Source of the DNA: Natronobacterium texcoconense
GTDB lineage: Archaea > Halobacteriota > Halobacteria > Halobacteriales > Natrialbaceae
Length of the DNA: 64,000 bases
Direction: 5' to 3'
NCBI RefSeq assembly: GCF_900104065.1
Contig: NZ_FNLC01000002.1
Coordinates: forward strand, 1,098,995 to 1,162,994
Made by a program: the position numbers and the translations under genes. This document shows, piece after piece, positions 1 to 9,288 of the stretch; position 1 is the stretch's first letter, and every line of letters begins with the position of its first letter. The notes beneath the pieces were generated by a model that made no database searches, was not told the origin of the DNA, and saw only the letters and a program-made list of their open reading frames with translations.

Positions 1-124
1 AGCCGGTGGTCGAAGCCATCCCCGCACCGCCGACGATCGTTGCTCCGGCGGCTTTCAGCATCGTTCGCCGCGTCGTCAGTGAGTCGTCCGATTCTGCCGG
101 CCATTGTCTGTTATTGTCTACCAT
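1..124 (-). CDS. Tat-exported protein, N-terminus only
   Basis: The gene starts at an ATG on the minus strand and runs off the left edge, so only 41 residues are visible. They contain a twin-arginine motif (TTRRTMLKAAG) followed by a hydrophobic glycine-rich stretch, a typical haloarchaeal Tat signal. No cysteine lipobox appears before the edge. The mature protein is outside the window, so its function cannot be given. It is divergent from the HTH_10 regulator at 364. Confidence 0.6.
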   Translation of the reverse strand, partial: MVDNNRQWPAESDDSLTTRRTMLKAAGATIVGGAGMASTTG

Positions 125-196
125 TTGCGGCCGTAGCTACGGACGCTGCAGAGAATATATTCGATTCTTCAGTTGTGAATTTATTTATTTGAGGGC

Positions 197-212
197 CGGT
201 AACATGTTACCG
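197..212. promoter_or_regulatory. 16-bp perfect palindrome, possible operator
   Basis: CGGTAACATGTTACCG is its own reverse complement. It lies in the AT-rich gap between the divergent Tat protein (start 124) and the HTH_10 regulator (start 364). A dimeric regulator could bind here; that is inference from symmetry and position. Confidence 0.4.
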
Positions 213-363
213 TGACAATTATTAGAGGCGACTGATCGTGTGGATTGTAATTTGATTCCGGTCTCAGCCGGGGTGAGTTTGCGATATTGTCACGATAACG
301 GCGTTCAGTCCAGCATTCGTTTTAGCGGAAATTTTTTCACCATGGATAACACCTAATGGTAAT

Positions 364-1038
364 ATGAAGAGAGTGACCTACGTTATCACCCCTCATGGAG
401 GTTGCTTCGATCCGACGGAGCACCGATTCCGGGAGCACGACGTCGAACTCAGGGCTATCCACGAGGCCGATATCCTCGCCGACGGAACGGTAAACGTCCT
501 CCTCGAGGTGGTGAGCACGCGGTCACAGATTTTGACGAGTTTCCCCGATGACCCACAACGACTCGTCGATTGCGAGATCAGCGCGGGCGGAGAGACGACG
601 ATGGTTCAACTCCGATACGAGCCGACCGAGCGCAACCGAAAGTTCCTCGAACCACACCGTACGTACGGCGTGATCGTCCGGTATCCGATGACGGTCGTCG
701 ATCCCGATCGGTCGACGCTTCGGGTGACCGTCGTCGGCTCCGAGACGGCGGTCCAGAATCTGGTTCGCGAGACGCGGGCACTCGGCGATCTCACCGTCGA
801 AACCGTCACGACCGGTTCACCGTCGGTGAACCAGCAATTCGATGATCTCACCCAACGCCAGCAGGACGTGCTCGTGACGGCCTACGAACACGGCTACTAT
901 GAGGATCCTCGCGAAGCGACCTACGAGGACATCGCAGCCGATCTGGACTGTTCCGCGAGTTCGGTCGGCCAGATCCTCCGTCGCATCGAGTCGACTCTCG
1001 TTACCGAGACCGTCTCGGACCGTTCCTCTCGGTCGTAG
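364..1038 (+). CDS. HTH_10 (Bat-type) transcriptional regulator
   Basis: A 224-residue protein whose last 60 or so residues form the HTH_10 domain named after the bacterio-opsin activator: LTQRQQDVLVTAYEHGYYEDPRE, then a recognition helix around DLDCSASSVGQILRR. The N-terminal 150 residues match the usual haloarchaeal ligand or protein-interaction half, with no recognised sensor. It probably acts as a DNA-binding regulator; the target is unknown. The palindrome at 197-212 lies upstream. A similar protein is encoded at 49416-50075. Confidence 0.85.
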   Translation: MKRVTYVITPHGGCFDPTEHRFREHDVELRAIHEADILADGTVNVLLEVVSTRSQILTSFPDDPQRLVDCEISAGGETTMVQLRYEPTERNRKFLEPHRTYGVIVRYPMTVVDPDRSTLRVTVVGSETAVQNLVRETRALGDLTVETVTTGSPSVNQQFDDLTQRQQDVLVTAYEHGYYEDPREATYEDIAADLDCSASSVGQILRRIESTLVTETVSDRSSRS

Positions 1039-1314
1039 TCGGGCGTCTATTGTACCAATTGATCGCCGCCAATCGAGTGTCTCGTCGCTCGGACTCGAGT
1101 CTTCGACTGTCCCGCGTTTCGCCTCGTTCTCGAATCGGTCGCCGACCCCGCTGGGTTATCGTCGGTCGACGGTGGTTCCTTCCCCGCCGACCGCGACCGA
1201 TCGCTCGGCACTGATCGCGACGCTCTCGAGTGCAATGTGGCCCGACTTCCTCGAGGCCGGACCAGGAGAGGGGCGGATCGAGTCAGGTATCGACGCTGAC
1301 GCGACGTCGGTCGG

Positions 1315-1632
1315 TCACCGACAGTGCGACCAGTCCCGGGGAGCGGAACGCGAGTCGTTGCCGGTGCTGCCCGGCTTCTCTTCAGGGAAACACTCCTCGC
1401 TACAGTAGTGGCGCTCGAGGGTCCGGTCCCGGTCCTCGACAACCCAGCTAATCCGGTAGTCGCTCGGGCCGATCGTGGCCCCACAGGTGACACACGAAAT
1501 CGCGTCGGGAACGGACTCGACGACGCGAGCGGGATCGTCGACCCCTTCGAGTCGTGGCTCTCGCTCGTCAGTGTCGGTACTCACCGTCGCCTGAATCGGC
1601 TCCGCCGGAGACGGGTCGGTGTTCGGGGACAT
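1315..1632 (-). CDS. small zinc-binding protein (CxxC...CxxxC)
   Basis: A 105-residue protein with a low-complexity acidic N-terminus and a treble-clef-like metal site: CVTCGATIGPSDYR, then HYCSEEC about 22 residues later. It resembles the small haloarchaeal DUF7576-type proteins. No enzymatic motif is visible. It is monocistronic, starts with ATG and is divergent from the MaoC gene. A role in nucleic-acid or protein binding is only a guess. Confidence 0.7.
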   Translation of the reverse strand: MSPNTDPSPAEPIQATVSTDTDEREPRLEGVDDPARVVESVPDAISCVTCGATIGPSDYRISWVVEDRDRTLERHYCSEECFPEEKPGSTGNDSRSAPRDWSHCR

Positions 1633-1777
1633 AGTCGGACGTCCACGAGACGCTACAAATACCCTCCCGTGACATTCAGTGGCTGATGACGATCAGGTCG
1701 TCGGGAAGATCAGGGTCGCCGACGAGAGCACTACCGCGGACCACAATTTCTTGACTATTGACCTCCCAACCTGGGGT

Positions 1778-2227
1778 ATGCAGTACTACGAGGACCTCGA
1801 GGTCGGCGATACCCAGGAGTTCGGCGAGTACCACGTCACCGGAGAGGAGATCGTCGAGTTCGCGGAGCAGTACGATCCACAGCCGTTTCACATCGACGAG
1901 GAGGCAGCCGAGGAGTCCGCGTTCGGCGAACTGGTCGCGTCGGGCTGGCACACGGCGTCGATGTGTATGCGCATGCTCGTCGACGGGCCGCTCGGCGAGC
2001 AGGCCAGCATGGGTGCTCGCGGCGTCGACGAACTCCGGTGGAAGAAGCCGGTCAAACCCGGTGACACGCTCTCGGCCCGGACAGAAGTACTCGACAAGCG
2101 CGTTTCCGAGAGCGACCCTCGGCGCGGCTACGTCGACGTCCGTTTCGAGGGACTCAACCAGGACGACGAGGTCGTCGTCTCCTGGATTTCGCTGGCGATG
2201 ATCGAGCGGCGAACGCCCGGCGAGTGA
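1778..2227 (+). CDS. MaoC family dehydratase
   Basis: A 149-residue single hot-dog-fold protein beginning MQYYEDLEVGDTQEF. The hydratase motif YDPQPFHIDEEAA carries the catalytic Asp and His of (R)-specific enoyl-CoA hydratases, followed by GELVASGWHTAS and a C-terminal RRGYVDVRFEGLNQ strand. I chose the ATG at 1778 because the 33 codons upstream are not MaoC-like. The family hydrates enoyl-CoA; the substrate in this organism (PHA, fatty-acid or propionate metabolism) cannot be told from sequence. Confidence 0.85.
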   Translation: MQYYEDLEVGDTQEFGEYHVTGEEIVEFAEQYDPQPFHIDEEAAEESAFGELVASGWHTASMCMRMLVDGPLGEQASMGARGVDELRWKKPVKPGDTLSARTEVLDKRVSESDPRRGYVDVRFEGLNQDDEVVVSWISLAMIERRTPGE

Positions 2228-2347
2228 TCGGCGTTCCGGTGGGCACAGCCCACCTCCCACCCCGCGAACGTAAGCGAGTGTGACACCATCAGGTCGTCGA
2301 AGCCGAAAATCTTCAACGTTTTACCCGTCGGCCCGAAACTCCGGGTA

Positions 2348-3175
2348 ATGCGCGACGAGGCGACAGCGTTCGTCCCCGGTCACATTACGGGCTTTTTCAG
2401 TGCACACCCACACGAGGACCCGACGAAGGCGGGCTCACGCGGAGCGGGTTTGACGCTTACCGACGGCGTCGAGGTGACGGTCGAACCCGCGTCGGAATCG
2501 ACGGTCGTCCTCGACGGCGAGGAGATAGCAGTCGAGCCAGTGACGACCGTGCTCGAGACGCTCGAGGTCTCCGCACGCGTCGAGGCGGAGTCGGAGCTGC
2601 CGCTCGGTTCAGGCTTCGGCATCTCGGGTGCGATGGCGCTCGGAACGGCACTGGCGGCAAACGACGTCTTCGGGCGGCGACTCTCGACGAACGAACTCGT
2701 GACGATCGCACACGGGGCCGAGGTTCAGGCCGGGACGGGACTGGGCGACGTCGTCGCTCAGGCTCACGGTGGGATTCCGATCCGACTCGAGCCTGGCGGA
2801 CCGCACGAGAACGTACTCGACTCGATCCCTGCACGCGCTCGCGTCGAGTACGTTTCCTTCGGCGAACTGTCGACGGCCGACGTTCTCTCGGGGGAGACGG
2901 ACAGGCTGACCGATGCCGGTCAGGAGGCGCTCTCCCGGGTCGTCGAGGAGCCGACGTTGCCGTCCTTTATCTACGCCTCGCGGCTGTTCGCTCGCGAAGC
3001 CGGACTGTTGACCGGCCGAGTCCAGGAGGCGATCGAGGACGTGGCCGCAGTCGACGGGCAGGCGTCGATGGCGATGCTCGGGGAGACGGTGTTCGCGCTC
3101 GGAACGGGGCTGTCCGACGCCGGCTACGAACCTTCTGTTTGTTCGACACATCCGGCCGGAGCGGTACTGAAATAG
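2348..3175 (+). CDS. pantoate kinase (PoK), archaeal CoA pathway
   Basis: A 275-residue GHMP-kinase-fold protein. It begins with FVPGHITGFFSAH, the archaeal pantoate-kinase signature, and has the phosphate-binding GHMP loop ELPLGSGFGISGAMALG near residue 85. PoK phosphorylates pantoate; phosphopantothenate synthetase then condenses it with beta-alanine. The second enzyme is at 10723-11499 in this window. ATG start about 120 nt after the MaoC gene. Confidence 0.9.
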   Translation: MRDEATAFVPGHITGFFSAHPHEDPTKAGSRGAGLTLTDGVEVTVEPASESTVVLDGEEIAVEPVTTVLETLEVSARVEAESELPLGSGFGISGAMALGTALAANDVFGRRLSTNELVTIAHGAEVQAGTGLGDVVAQAHGGIPIRLEPGGPHENVLDSIPARARVEYVSFGELSTADVLSGETDRLTDAGQEALSRVVEEPTLPSFIYASRLFAREAGLLTGRVQEAIEDVAAVDGQASMAMLGETVFALGTGLSDAGYEPSVCSTHPAGAVLK

Positions 3176-3489
3176 CGTTCATATAACGAACATTACATAG
3201 CTGACTGCGCTCGGATTCATCACGCCTTGGTTCGTGAAAATATGTTCTGAATTTTCCATCTACGGGACGAATTACGCGAACCAGCCATATAGATGTCATT
3301 TCTCATTGGGTTGGAAATGGTGTCTTGGAGCCCTAATGCGTTCGAATTCGGAACTTCTCGAGATAGTTAGCCGACGGCAGACAGTCGTGAACTATCTTGT
3401 CACCCACATATTATACAGCACACATAAAAAATAAAATAGTTGGCCGAAGGTTTATTATATCACATCATAGTTATGCGTCCGAGTTACGA
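3176..3489. promoter_or_regulatory. AT-rich gap and promoter of the DUF1508-repeat gene
   Basis: About 314 nt of clearly lower GC than its surroundings, with no convincing gene. It ends in several A/T runs; TTTATTATAT at about 3450-3459 is a good archaeal TATA candidate 30 nt before the ATG at 3490, which would give a nearly leaderless transcript. Confidence 0.45.
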
Positions 3490-6408
3490 ATGTCAGCGCC
3501 AAGCGAAATTCATCGAAGCCTATATCGGCTGTACGAACGATACGTGGGGGAACCGGATTCGGGGAAAGACGTCTACGGCTACTGGTTGTTCATCCTCGGT
3601 TACGCTATCGGGGCTGCGGGCATCGTCGCGTTCATCGTCGGCTACGGTGGGAATATCGCCGAGACGGAGATGATCCACATCTCGGGTGTTACGGCCTCGG
3701 TCGGTCTCGCGCTCTGTTTGTTCGGAATCGGGTTGATGCTGCCGGTACGAAAACGAGGGATTCAGGCGAGCGTGGTCGGGCTGATGATTTCATTAGTCGG
3801 AGTCGCGATGTTTGGAGTGGCCTACCCCCAGGACTGGCGAGAGCGGGGAATGCAACTCGACGTCGAAGTGATTTCGGTCTACGCCGCCGGAATCGCGATT
3901 ATCGCCGGCGTTGCGGTCCTCGTCCCCGTGTTGACCGGCCGGAAAGGAATGTTCGTCGAGGAGGAAAAAGAAAGCGAGGAAGCGCCGATCCTCACCGGTA
4001 ACGCCCTCGAGGACGCCCAGTTCGCGGTCTTCCGGGACGAACACGGCGACTGGAAGTGGCACGTCCTCCACCGTGAGGCGCTGGCCGAGAGCAACAGTAG
4101 TGCAGTTACTCGTCCCGAAGCACGGGAAGGAATCGACCGGGTCAAGTCCCAGATCAGTTCTGCAGGCCTGATGGAACTGACGACCTCGGCGTTCCGACTC
4201 TACGAGGACCGAGACGGGTCCTGGCAGTGGACGCTCGCGCGCGACGACGGGAGCGTCGTCGCTGACTGCGGCCGCGAGTTCGATCGACGCGACGGCGCAG
4301 AGAAGTCGGTGAGTTTCCTCAAGGATCGAGGGCCGGACGCAGACGTCATCGAGATCGAAGGGGCCGCGTTCACCTACACCGAAGAGCGCGGGAAGTGGTA
4401 CTGGAAACTCGTCGACGACGACCACGCGACGCTGGCCGTCGACGAGGTCGGCCACACCGAACAGGACGACGCGGAGGAGGCTGCCCGGACGTTCGCCGAA
4501 CGGTTCGCGGACGCCCGACTGCTCGATATCGACCACTTCGGCGTCGAACTCTACGAAACAGACGGCGAGTGGACCTGGCGATTCGTCGACGATGCGGACG
4601 ACGTCGTCGCCGATGCCGCCGACACCTACGACACGCGACGCGACGCCGAGGAAGCCGCCGAAGCACTGTTGCCGGCACTCGAGTCCGCGTCCGTCACCGT
4701 CGCCGGCGAACCGACCTACGAACTCTACGAGTCCGGCGAGGAGTGGCGCTGGCGACTCGTCGACGAAGCCGAAGACGTCGTCGCACGGACGCCCGGAACG
4801 GAGACCGACGAGGAACGGATCGAGTGGGAGACCACACAGTTCGGCGACCACGCCGACGATGCCGACATCATCGAAATCGAGGCAGCCGAGTACGAGGTCT
4901 ATCCATCCGACGAGAGCGCCGACGCCTCCTCGAGCGAGGACGACCACCTGCCGAAAGCGGTCGACGAGCCGGCTGCGGCCACCGACGGCGGAACGTCCGT
5001 CACGTTCGACGAGGGCGAGGGGCCGGACGAACCGGAGGGGCCGGATTGGCACTGGCGGCTCGTCACCGAAGACCGCGATATCGTCGCCGCGAGTACCGAG
5101 CCACACCCCGACGCCGATACCGCGACGTCGGCGATCGAACGCGTGCGCGAGCAGGCGAACGAGGCCGACCTGATCGAGTTCGAGCAGTCGGCGTTCCAGG
5201 TCTACGAGGCCGACTCCGGCGAGTGGCGCTGGCGGCTGATCGACGAGGACGGCAACGTACTGGCCGACAGCGGCGAGGAGCACACCTCTCGTGGCGAGGC
5301 TGCCGAGGCGATGATGACGCTGAAAGAGCGAGCACCCGACGCCGAACTGCTCGAGATCGAGACTGCCGCGTTCGAACTGTTCGTCAACGAGGACGACGAG
5401 TGGGGCTGGCGGCTGATCGACGAGGGTGGCCAGCTCGTCGCCGAGGACCCGGCGACGCACCCGACTCGCGACGCGGCACGGGACGCGATGAACCGGCTGC
5501 TCGAGCACCTCGACTCGGACGTCCGGACGATGGAGGACGCTGCCTTCCAGACCTACGCCGACGAGGACTGGCACTGGCGGTTCGTCCTTCCGTCGGGCGA
5601 GACGGTCGCGGTCGACGACGAGCCGTCCCCGACGCGTGACGATCTCGTGGACGAACTCGAGTCGATCCGACAGGCAGCGTCGGCGGCCCGGCAGTCGACG
5701 ATCGGCGACGCAGCAGTACAGCTCTACGACAACGGCTCCTGGTCGTGGCGCTTGCTCGATCGCGACCGCGAAGAGATCGCCGACGCTGCCGTCTCCTATG
5801 CCGACCGAGACGGCGCGCTCGAGCAGGTCGACGAGTGTCGTACTCACGCGACCGACGCACCGATTTTCACCATCGAGGAGGCCGCGATCCGCCTCGAGGA
5901 TGGAGACGACGACGGCTGGTGCTGGGATCTCGTCGACGACGAACGGACGGTCTACGCGAGCGGCGGCACGGTCGCCGACACGAAAGCGGACGAACTGGAC
6001 GAGATCGACGAGATTCGCCAGCTCGCTCCGATGGCGGGCCGGGTCGACTTCGACGTTGCGTCCTTCGAACTGATCGCGAACGACGACGACCGCTGGCAGT
6101 GGCGGCTGATCGACGAGGACGGCCGACCGGTCGCGACGGGTACCGAGACCTACGAGTCGAGCGAGGCTGCTCGAGAGGCGCTCGACGACGTCCGGACGCT
6201 CATCGGGAACGCGAGCATCCTCGAAATCGACAGCGTCTCGTTCGAACTCCACACCGACGAGGACGGCTGGGTGTGGCGGCTTGTCGACGAGTTCGGCTCG
6301 ACGATGGCCGAGAGTACCCAGACCTACGAGAACCGTACCGAGGCTCGCGAAGCGATGAACGCGGTGAAGTCTCACGCCCCCGACGGCTGGCTCACCTTCA
6401 CCGAGTAA
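3490..6408 (+). CDS. giant membrane protein with 13 DUF1508-like repeats
   Basis: A 972-residue protein. Four transmembrane segments sit at about 31-52, 66-86, 91-112 and 128-148. The rest is about 13 acidic modules of roughly 62 residues, each with a W-x-W core and a fixed layout (for example EWRWRLIDEDGNVLADSGE, then a helix rich in EAxxAMxxLKERAPDA, then a strand such as LLEIETAAFELF). This matches the DUF1508/YegP-like haloarchaeal modules. The modules probably form a string of small beta-rich domains on one face of the membrane; their function is unknown. Start 3490 was chosen over an in-frame start at 3397 because the upstream codons are AT-rich and not protein-like. It is monocistronic. 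Confidence 0.85.
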   Translation: MSAPSEIHRSLYRLYERYVGEPDSGKDVYGYWLFILGYAIGAAGIVAFIVGYGGNIAETEMIHISGVTASVGLALCLFGIGLMLPVRKRGIQASVVGLMISLVGVAMFGVAYPQDWRERGMQLDVEVISVYAAGIAIIAGVAVLVPVLTGRKGMFVEEEKESEEAPILTGNALEDAQFAVFRDEHGDWKWHVLHREALAESNSSAVTRPEAREGIDRVKSQISSAGLMELTTSAFRLYEDRDGSWQWTLARDDGSVVADCGREFDRRDGAEKSVSFLKDRGPDADVIEIEGAAFTYTEERGKWYWKLVDDDHATLAVDEVGHTEQDDAEEAARTFAERFADARLLDIDHFGVELYETDGEWTWRFVDDADDVVADAADTYDTRRDAEEAAEALLPALESASVTVAGEPTYELYESGEEWRWRLVDEAEDVVARTPGTETDEERIEWETTQFGDHADDADIIEIEAAEYEVYPSDESADASSSEDDHLPKAVDEPAAATDGGTSVTFDEGEGPDEPEGPDWHWRLVTEDRDIVAASTEPHPDADTATSAIERVREQANEADLIEFEQSAFQVYEADSGEWRWRLIDEDGNVLADSGEEHTSRGEAAEAMMTLKERAPDAELLEIETAAFELFVNEDDEWGWRLIDEGGQLVAEDPATHPTRDAARDAMNRLLEHLDSDVRTMEDAAFQTYADEDWHWRFVLPSGETVAVDDEPSPTRDDLVDELESIRQAASAARQSTIGDAAVQLYDNGSWSWRLLDRDREEIADAAVSYADRDGALEQVDECRTHATDAPIFTIEEAAIRLEDGDDDGWCWDLVDDERTVYASGGTVADTKADELDEIDEIRQLAPMAGRVDFDVASFELIANDDDRWQWRLIDEDGRPVATGTETYESSEAAREALDDVRTLIGNASILEIDSVSFELHTDEDGWVWRLVDEFGSTMAESTQTYENRTEAREAMNAVKSHAPDGWLTFTE

Positions 6409-6570
6409 TCGGCGACGCCTCGATCGCAACGACTGCCGACTACCGACTACCGTTTTTTGGAGATGTAGACGCAGAGCGGCTGGATACCGTCGGTCGTATC
6501 GAACCACGATATATAAAAAGCCGATAGGCTTCGCGAGAAGTACCTCGTCGGTGGCAACTCGAGTCAGCGT

Positions 6571-7272
6571 ATGGAACGTCAGTCACGCGAGACGGTGTCC
6601 GGGGAAACGAACGAGACGCCGAACGACGGGGCGTACGAGCGTCATCTCGAGCGGAGTCGGACGATGTGGAATCGCTGGAGCGATTACTACGGGATGAGCG
6701 AACGGGACTTCGAACCGATGCGCGAGGACCTGATCGATCGGCTCGAGATTCAGCCTGGCGACCGGGTCCTCGAGGTCGGCTGTGGACCCGGCGTGAACCT
6801 CGAGCGCCTTCGGAACGACGTCGGCGAGGCTGGCGAAGTCGTCGCCGTCGATTACAGCCCGGAGATGGTCGGGAAAGCCAGAGAGCGGATCGAGGACGGC
6901 GGCTGGGAGAACGTGACCGTCCGGTGTGAGGACGCGACGACGGCGACGTTCGACGAACCGTTCGATGCGGCGCTCGCGTCGCTCTCGCTGAGCGTCATGC
7001 CCGACGCACGGGCGACGGTCGAGAACGTGTACGGGTCGCTCGACGCGGAGGCACCGTTGGGCGTCCTGGACGTGCGGCCATTTCCCGAGGGACCGGGGCG
7101 AATCGTGAATCCGTTCGTCCGCCGGTTCCTGCAGTGGTACGCGAACTGGAATCCGGAGAACGACGTCCTCGAGTCGCTCGAGGCCGTTTTCGAGGAGAGC
7201 GACGTCGTCGAGACGCACCTCGGTGGGTTCAACTACGTCGTGCTCTGTCGGAAAGAGACAGCAACGGACTGA
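6571..7272 (+). CDS. class I SAM-dependent methyltransferase
   Basis: A 233-residue protein with a Rossmann-fold methyltransferase core. Motif I is VLEVGCGPGVNLERLR, followed by VVAVDYSPEMVGKARERI (acidic residue that binds the SAM ribose) and the motif-III region PFDAALASLSLSVMPDA. The N-terminal RTMWNRWSDYYGMSERDFEPM helix resembles UbiE/COQ5-like enzymes. The substrate (quinone, lipid or small molecule) is not deducible. A TATA-like ATATATAAAA lies at about 6509-6518. It lies just left of the IS605 element. Confidence 0.85.
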   Translation: MERQSRETVSGETNETPNDGAYERHLERSRTMWNRWSDYYGMSERDFEPMREDLIDRLEIQPGDRVLEVGCGPGVNLERLRNDVGEAGEVVAVDYSPEMVGKARERIEDGGWENVTVRCEDATTATFDEPFDAALASLSLSVMPDARATVENVYGSLDAEAPLGVLDVRPFPEGPGRIVNPFVRRFLQWYANWNPENDVLESLEAVFEESDVVETHLGGFNYVVLCRKETATD

Positions 7273-7436
7273 CCGTCGTCGTCCGTGGCACGATCAGGGG
7301 GGAACTGGTCGCGGCGGGCGGCCGCAGGACGCCGGTTCGAAGCGGCTGCGAGTGCAACCGTGTGGCCCATGCAGGAGACTTCAGGTCAACGCCGACGAAT
7401 CGGTTTCAGTGTGGTGATACAGACCGATAGCGCATA

Positions 7437-7456
7437 CCTCCGTCTTCAGGCGGAGG
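7437..7456 (+). repeat. IS605 left-end subterminal hairpin
   Basis: Stem CCTCCG/CGGAGG around loop TCTTCAGG, followed by TCAA. This is the expected single-strand recognition hairpin for the HUH transposase. Confidence 0.75.
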
Positions 7457-7562
7457 TCAAGCGATAGGCATAGTGTATCAATCCATGAATCCCGCTATTA
7501 CTGGATTTCCCACACCTTAACGAAGGCATTAAAACACTGACGAACAATAGTGTACAATACGG

Positions 7563-7952
7563 ATGAAGACCACACGGCATGCGACCTACAACCTCAACTA
7601 CCACATAGTGTGGTTGCCGAAGTGCCGTCAGTCGGTACTCGTCAACGAGGTCGCCGACCGTGTGCGAGACATCCTCCACGAAATCGCCGACGACAAGGGC
7701 TTAGAGATAATCGACCTGACCGTTCAACCCGACCACATCCACCTGTTCGTCAGTAGTCCACCGAAACACGCCCCATCCCTTCTCGCCAACTGGTTCAAAG
7801 GCATCTCCTCGCGCAAATACAACCATCGCTACGCCAACAACGACGGCGAGAAGATTCGATGGGCGCGGGGCTACTACGCAGGAACGGCGGGCCACGTTTC
7901 CAGCGAAACGGTTCAGGACTACATCCAGCGTCACGAGGGGGGAGACACATGA
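7563..7952 (+). CDS. tnpA: IS200/IS605 transposase TnpA (Y1 HUH)
   Basis: A full-length Y1 transposase of 129 residues. The HUH pair is His58 and His60 in QPDHIHLFVS, and the catalytic tyrosine is Tyr120 in SSETVQDYIQRH. YHIVWLPKCR near the N-terminus is also characteristic. It excises and integrates single-stranded element DNA. Nothing looks broken. Its stop overlaps the tnpB ATG (ATGA), so the two are translationally coupled. Confidence 0.95.
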   Translation: MKTTRHATYNLNYHIVWLPKCRQSVLVNEVADRVRDILHEIADDKGLEIIDLTVQPDHIHLFVSSPPKHAPSLLANWFKGISSRKYNHRYANNDGEKIRWARGYYAGTAGHVSSETVQDYIQRHEGGDT

Positions 7953-9187
7953 CGGAACTCACCAAAACGCTGGAACTGAAACTGGTAGACCCGAACGCCC
8001 ACAAGCGGAAGAAACTCCGCGAAACTCGGGACGCCTACCAACAGGCCCTTCAGGATGCGTTCGACGCTGGTTGTACCACCCAAACCGAAGCGAACGATGT
8101 AGTGGTCAATTACGACTTGTCGGGGTACGCGAAGAACGCCCTCAAGAAGTACGTCCCGCAGTTGACGACGACGTACAATGCAGGCGACCTACACGACGAC
8201 CACCCCGTTCGGTTCACCAACGAGGGGCTACGCCTCGACCACAAGCCCGAGAACGCAATCGAGTGGTACGTCAAAATCCCGCATCATGAAGACTATCATC
8301 TCTGGATGCCAGCACAACCGAATCCCGACCAACGGGACTGGCTGGAAGCGTTAAACGCTGGTGACGCCGAGATGGGAGAGAGTCGGCTGTTACAGCGGAA
8401 CGGAACGTGGTATCTCCACGTCACCGCCACCCGCGACGTGGAGGACTGTTCCGAGGCGTCCGTCGATGAACAGATGCCTATCGGAGTGGACATTGGGGAA
8501 GCGTCACTCGTCACGGTGTGTCACCGCGACGACTACGGTTCTCCAACCCGCCCCGAACTGTGGGCCGACGAAGGCAAGACCGTTCGCCAGCTACGCAAAA
8601 CCTACTTCACCGCCACGCGACGGCTTCAGGAACGCGGAAGCGAGCGTCTCGCCGAGTCGTTCGGTGACCACCTGTGGACCCAGATAGACGACGTGTTCCA
8701 CCGTGTCACCCGCGAAGTCGTGGAGTACGCCGAATCCGTCGAGAACCCCGTTCTCGTTCTGGAAGACCTGACGTACATTCGGGAGTCGATGGACTACGGC
8801 GAATACATGAATCGCCGTCTTCACGGGTGGGGATTCGCCAAACTCCACGCGCAGATACGGTACAAGGCCGTCGAGAAGGGGATTCCCGTCAAGACGGTGA
8901 ATCCACGCAACACCTCGAAAGAGTGCCATGCGTGTGGTAAAGTGGGGTATCGTCCAAAGCAGGCGACGTTCAAATGCACGAACGATGACTGTTGGATGGG
9001 CGAATACCAAGCGGACGTGAACGGGGCGATAAACATCGCAGACCGCTACCTCAGCGGAGAGAGTCGTTCCAGAGAACACAAGAACGACGATGACTCGGCT
9101 GAGGATGGGGCGCGTTTGACCGCGCCACAAGACAGCCAAGCCGATGCTGAAATCCAGCAGGAGACGCTTGGAACGTATGCGTCTTGA
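7949..9187 (+). CDS. tnpB: IS605 TnpB, RNA-guided nuclease
   Basis: A 412-residue TnpB with an apparently intact RuvC triad: Asp181 in IGVDIGEAS, Glu272 in VLEDLTYI and Asp356 in QADVNGAINIAD. A zinc finger with CHACG and CTNDDC lies between the last two. The start is the ATG overlapping the tnpA stop, giving the family N-terminus MTELTKTLELKL. TnpB proteins are omega-RNA-guided DNA nucleases that help the element persist; activity here is inferred from the preserved residues. Confidence 0.95.
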   Translation: MTELTKTLELKLVDPNAHKRKKLRETRDAYQQALQDAFDAGCTTQTEANDVVVNYDLSGYAKNALKKYVPQLTTTYNAGDLHDDHPVRFTNEGLRLDHKPENAIEWYVKIPHHEDYHLWMPAQPNPDQRDWLEALNAGDAEMGESRLLQRNGTWYLHVTATRDVEDCSEASVDEQMPIGVDIGEASLVTVCHRDDYGSPTRPELWADEGKTVRQLRKTYFTATRRLQERGSERLAESFGDHLWTQIDDVFHRVTREVVEYAESVENPVLVLEDLTYIRESMDYGEYMNRRLHGWGFAKLHAQIRYKAVEKGIPVKTVNPRNTSKECHACGKVGYRPKQATFKCTNDDCWMGEYQADVNGAINIADRYLSGESRSREHKNDDDSAEDGARLTAPQDSQADAEIQQETLGTYAS

Positions 9188-9262
9188 AACCACAGGGTCG
9201 CTGCACTCGACCTGAAATCCCGTGGCGGGATTCCCGCGTCTTCAGGCGCGGGAGGAGGTCAA
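9188..9262 (+). ncRNA. IS605 right end and probable omega-RNA 3' end
   Basis: Downstream of the tnpB stop is a GC-rich structured stretch ending in a hairpin at 9233-9252 (CCCGCG, loop TCTTCAGG, CGCGGG) and TCAA at 9259-9262. An imperfect hairpin of AATCCCG and CGGGATT lies just before it (9217-9232). In characterised IS605 elements the guide RNA covers the 3' end of tnpB plus this end, with the guide taken from the flank after 9262. The RNA itself is inferred. Confidence 0.55.
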
Positions 9263-9288
9263 TGTTCGGTGTTGGATTCCGTGTTGGG

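Larger units (their letters stand above)
7437..9262 (+). mobile_element. IS200/IS605 family insertion sequence
   Basis: A complete element with tnpA and tnpB in one operon and hairpins at both ends. The two hairpins have different stems but share the loop TCTTCAGG, and TCAA follows both of them. TCAA at 9259-9262 is the likely right cleavage tetranucleotide, as in IS608. The exact left tip is uncertain and lies at or shortly before 7437. This family makes no target duplication. The element separates the methyltransferase from the AI-2E permease. Confidence 0.85.

Noticed and set aside
3793-6507. A 904-codon open frame antisense to the DUF1508-repeat gene
   Set aside because: The sense strand has clear repeats, membrane helices and good start context. 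The antisense frame is a by-product of GC-rich third codon positions.
7379-7389. ACTTCAGGTCAA before the IS605 left hairpin, as a second IS end
   Set aside because: It lacks the hairpin stem; likely coincidence or a remnant that cannot be proved here.
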